A DNA stretch of 7,651 nucleotides from NCBI GenBank assembly GCA_012842725.1, contig DUSG01000167.1, positions 1 through 7,651 on the forward strand, written 5' to 3'. Shown here piece after piece: positions 6,746-7,651 of this stretch (positions are counted from its first letter, which is position 1; every line of letters begins with the position of its first letter). The DNA comes from Clostridiales bacterium. Its GTDB lineage: Bacteria; Bacillota; Clostridia; Lutisporales; Lutisporaceae. The position numbers and the translations under genes are program-made. The notes under the pieces were generated by a model. That model was given only the letters and a program-made list of their open reading frames with translations, ran no database searches and was not told the DNA's origin.

Positions 6746-7615
6746 ATGACATTTCAGGATATCATACTTACACTGCAAAACTACTGGGCTAAACAAAACT
6801 GTATAATAGCTCAACCGTATGACGTTGAAAAAGGAGCAGGTACCATGAGCCCTTATACGTTTTTAAAGGCATTAGGTCCTGAACCTTGGAGAGTGGCTTA
6901 TGTTGAGCCTTCAAGAAGACCTGCAGACGCAAGATACGGCGAAAATCCAAACAGGGTATATCAACATCACCAGTATCAGGTAATCTTAAAACCTTCACCG
7001 GACAACATACAGGATTTATATCTTGGGAGTCTTGAAGCCCTAGGTATAGATCCGAAAAAACATGATATAAGATTTGTTGAAGATAATTGGGAAGCCCCTA
7101 CTCTCGGTGCATGGGGTCTTGGTTGGGAAGTATGGTTAGATGGTATGGAAATCACTCAGTATACATATTTTCAGCAAGTAGGAGGATTTGACTGCGAACT
7201 CGAATCGGCAGAGCTTACCTATGGCTTAGAAAGAATTGCCATGTATATACAAGAAAAAGATAATGTTTTTGATATTGAATGGGTTGACGGCATAACATAT
7301 GGAGACTTTTTCAAAATAGCGGAAGTGGAGCATTCAAAATACAGCTTTGAAATGGCAGATACAAAATTGTTGTTCAGCCTATTCGATTCTTACGAAAAAG
7401 AAGCACAAAGAATTATTAAGGAAGGGCTTATACTGCCTGCATATGATTATGTGTTAAAATGCTCCCATACATTTAATATATTGGATGCAAGAGGTGCCAT
7501 CAGCGTAACCGAAAGAACCGGGTTCATAGCCAGAGTCAGAAATTTGGCAAGGATGGTAGCTCAGGCTTATTTAAAACAGAGAGAAGAAATGGGATATCCG
7601 CTTTTGAAAAAGTAG
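6746..7615 (+). CDS. glyQ: Glycyl-tRNA synthetase alpha subunit
   Basis: A 289-residue protein close to the usual length of about 290-300. It is the catalytic core of the bacterial alpha2beta2 glycyl-tRNA synthetase, which activates glycine with ATP and charges tRNA-Gly in the cytoplasm. The protein opens with MTFQDIILTLQNYWAKQNC, then AQPYDVEKGAGTMSPYTFL (22-40). Class II motif 2 lies around AYVEPSRRPADARYGENPNR (51-70) and YQHHQYQVILKPSP (71-84), and the motif 3-like LTYGLERIAMY (157-167) follows the conserved segment WGLGWEVWLDGMEITQ (123-138). The start is ATG 6746, with GGGAGGAAA (6732-6740) upstream; an in-frame TTG at 6728 precedes that binding site and is rejected. Expression should be controlled by the glycine T-box. 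The beta subunit gene should follow outside the window. Confidence 0.98.
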   Translation: MTFQDIILTLQNYWAKQNCIIAQPYDVEKGAGTMSPYTFLKALGPEPWRVAYVEPSRRPADARYGENPNRVYQHHQYQVILKPSPDNIQDLYLGSLEALGIDPKKHDIRFVEDNWEAPTLGAWGLGWEVWLDGMEITQYTYFQQVGGFDCELESAELTYGLERIAMYIQEKDNVFDIEWVDGITYGDFFKIAEVEHSKYSFEMADTKLLFSLFDSYEKEAQRIIKEGLILPAYDYVLKCSHTFNILDARGAISVTERTGFIARVRNLARMVAQAYLKQREEMGYPLLKK

Positions 7616-7636
7616 AAAGCTTAGATTCGGATATTT

Positions 7637-7645
7637 AAGGAGGAG
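7637..7645 (+). promoter_or_regulatory. Ribosome binding site, presumably for glyS
   Basis: AAGGAGGAG appears 21 bases after the glyQ stop, in the last bases of the window. The final A (7651) could be the first base of an ATG 5 bases from the site. The identity as glyS (glycyl-tRNA synthetase beta subunit) is inferred from the near-universal glyQ-glyS order; no coding sequence is visible. Confidence 0.65.
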
Positions 7646-7651
7646 AAGAGA

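Noticed and set aside
1..7651. Search for mobile elements, CRISPR arrays, tRNA/rRNA genes, toxin-antitoxin pairs or defence genes.
   Set aside because: The window is filled by conserved housekeeping genes; I saw no direct-repeat arrays, transposase motifs, terminal inverted repeats or tRNA-like folds.

Overview
The window is an AT-rich stretch from a low-GC Gram-positive bacterium (Bacillota), most likely a member of Clostridia. The reasons are strong AGGAGG-type ribosome binding sites, occasional TTG and GTG starts, a glycine T-box leader, and the conserved gene order phoH / pgpH(yqfF) / ybeY / cdd / era / recO / glyQ(S). I cannot name the genus. Every protein gene lies on the + strand, and coding density is very high.

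Layout. Positions 1-174 are the 3' end of a phoH-family gene. Next come pgpH (cyclic-di-AMP phosphodiesterase, 193-2223), ybeY (rRNA-maturation endonuclease, TTG start, 2251-2736), a DUF3048/YerB-type lipoprotein (2767-3822), cdd (cytidine deaminase, 3827-4225), era (ribosome-assembly GTPase, 4227-5123), recO (5133-5888) and a UBA-like/DUF4342 protein (5915-6463). Gaps between these genes run from 1 to 30 bases and no terminator is visible, so they look like one transcription unit. The gene-poor stretch 6464-6745 holds a sigma-A-like promoter and a complete glyQS-type T-box riboswitch with a GGC (glycine) specifier, an antiterminator and a competing terminator. It leads into glyQ (6746-7615). 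The last bases carry a strong ribosome binding site, presumably for glyS just beyond the window.

How the genes fit together. YbeY and Era both act in 16S rRNA/30S maturation, PhoH family members are often encoded beside YbeY, and GlyQ supplies charged tRNA-Gly, so the core theme is ribosome biogenesis and translation. Cdd (pyrimidine salvage), RecO (recombinational repair) and PgpH (c-di-AMP turnover) are habitual neighbours in Bacillota rather than one pathway. Compared with the Bacillus order, a DUF3048 lipoprotein gene occupies the place where dgkA usually sits, there is no room for yqzL between era and recO, and a DUF4342 gene lies between recO and the glyQ leader.

This is mostly an ordinary, well-conserved housekeeping region. 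I see no mobile element, CRISPR array, tRNA/rRNA gene or defence system, and I do not claim a new system. The items most worth a second look are the two poorly characterised families (DUF3048 and DUF4342) embedded in the ribosome/repair operon, and the compact glycine T-box.
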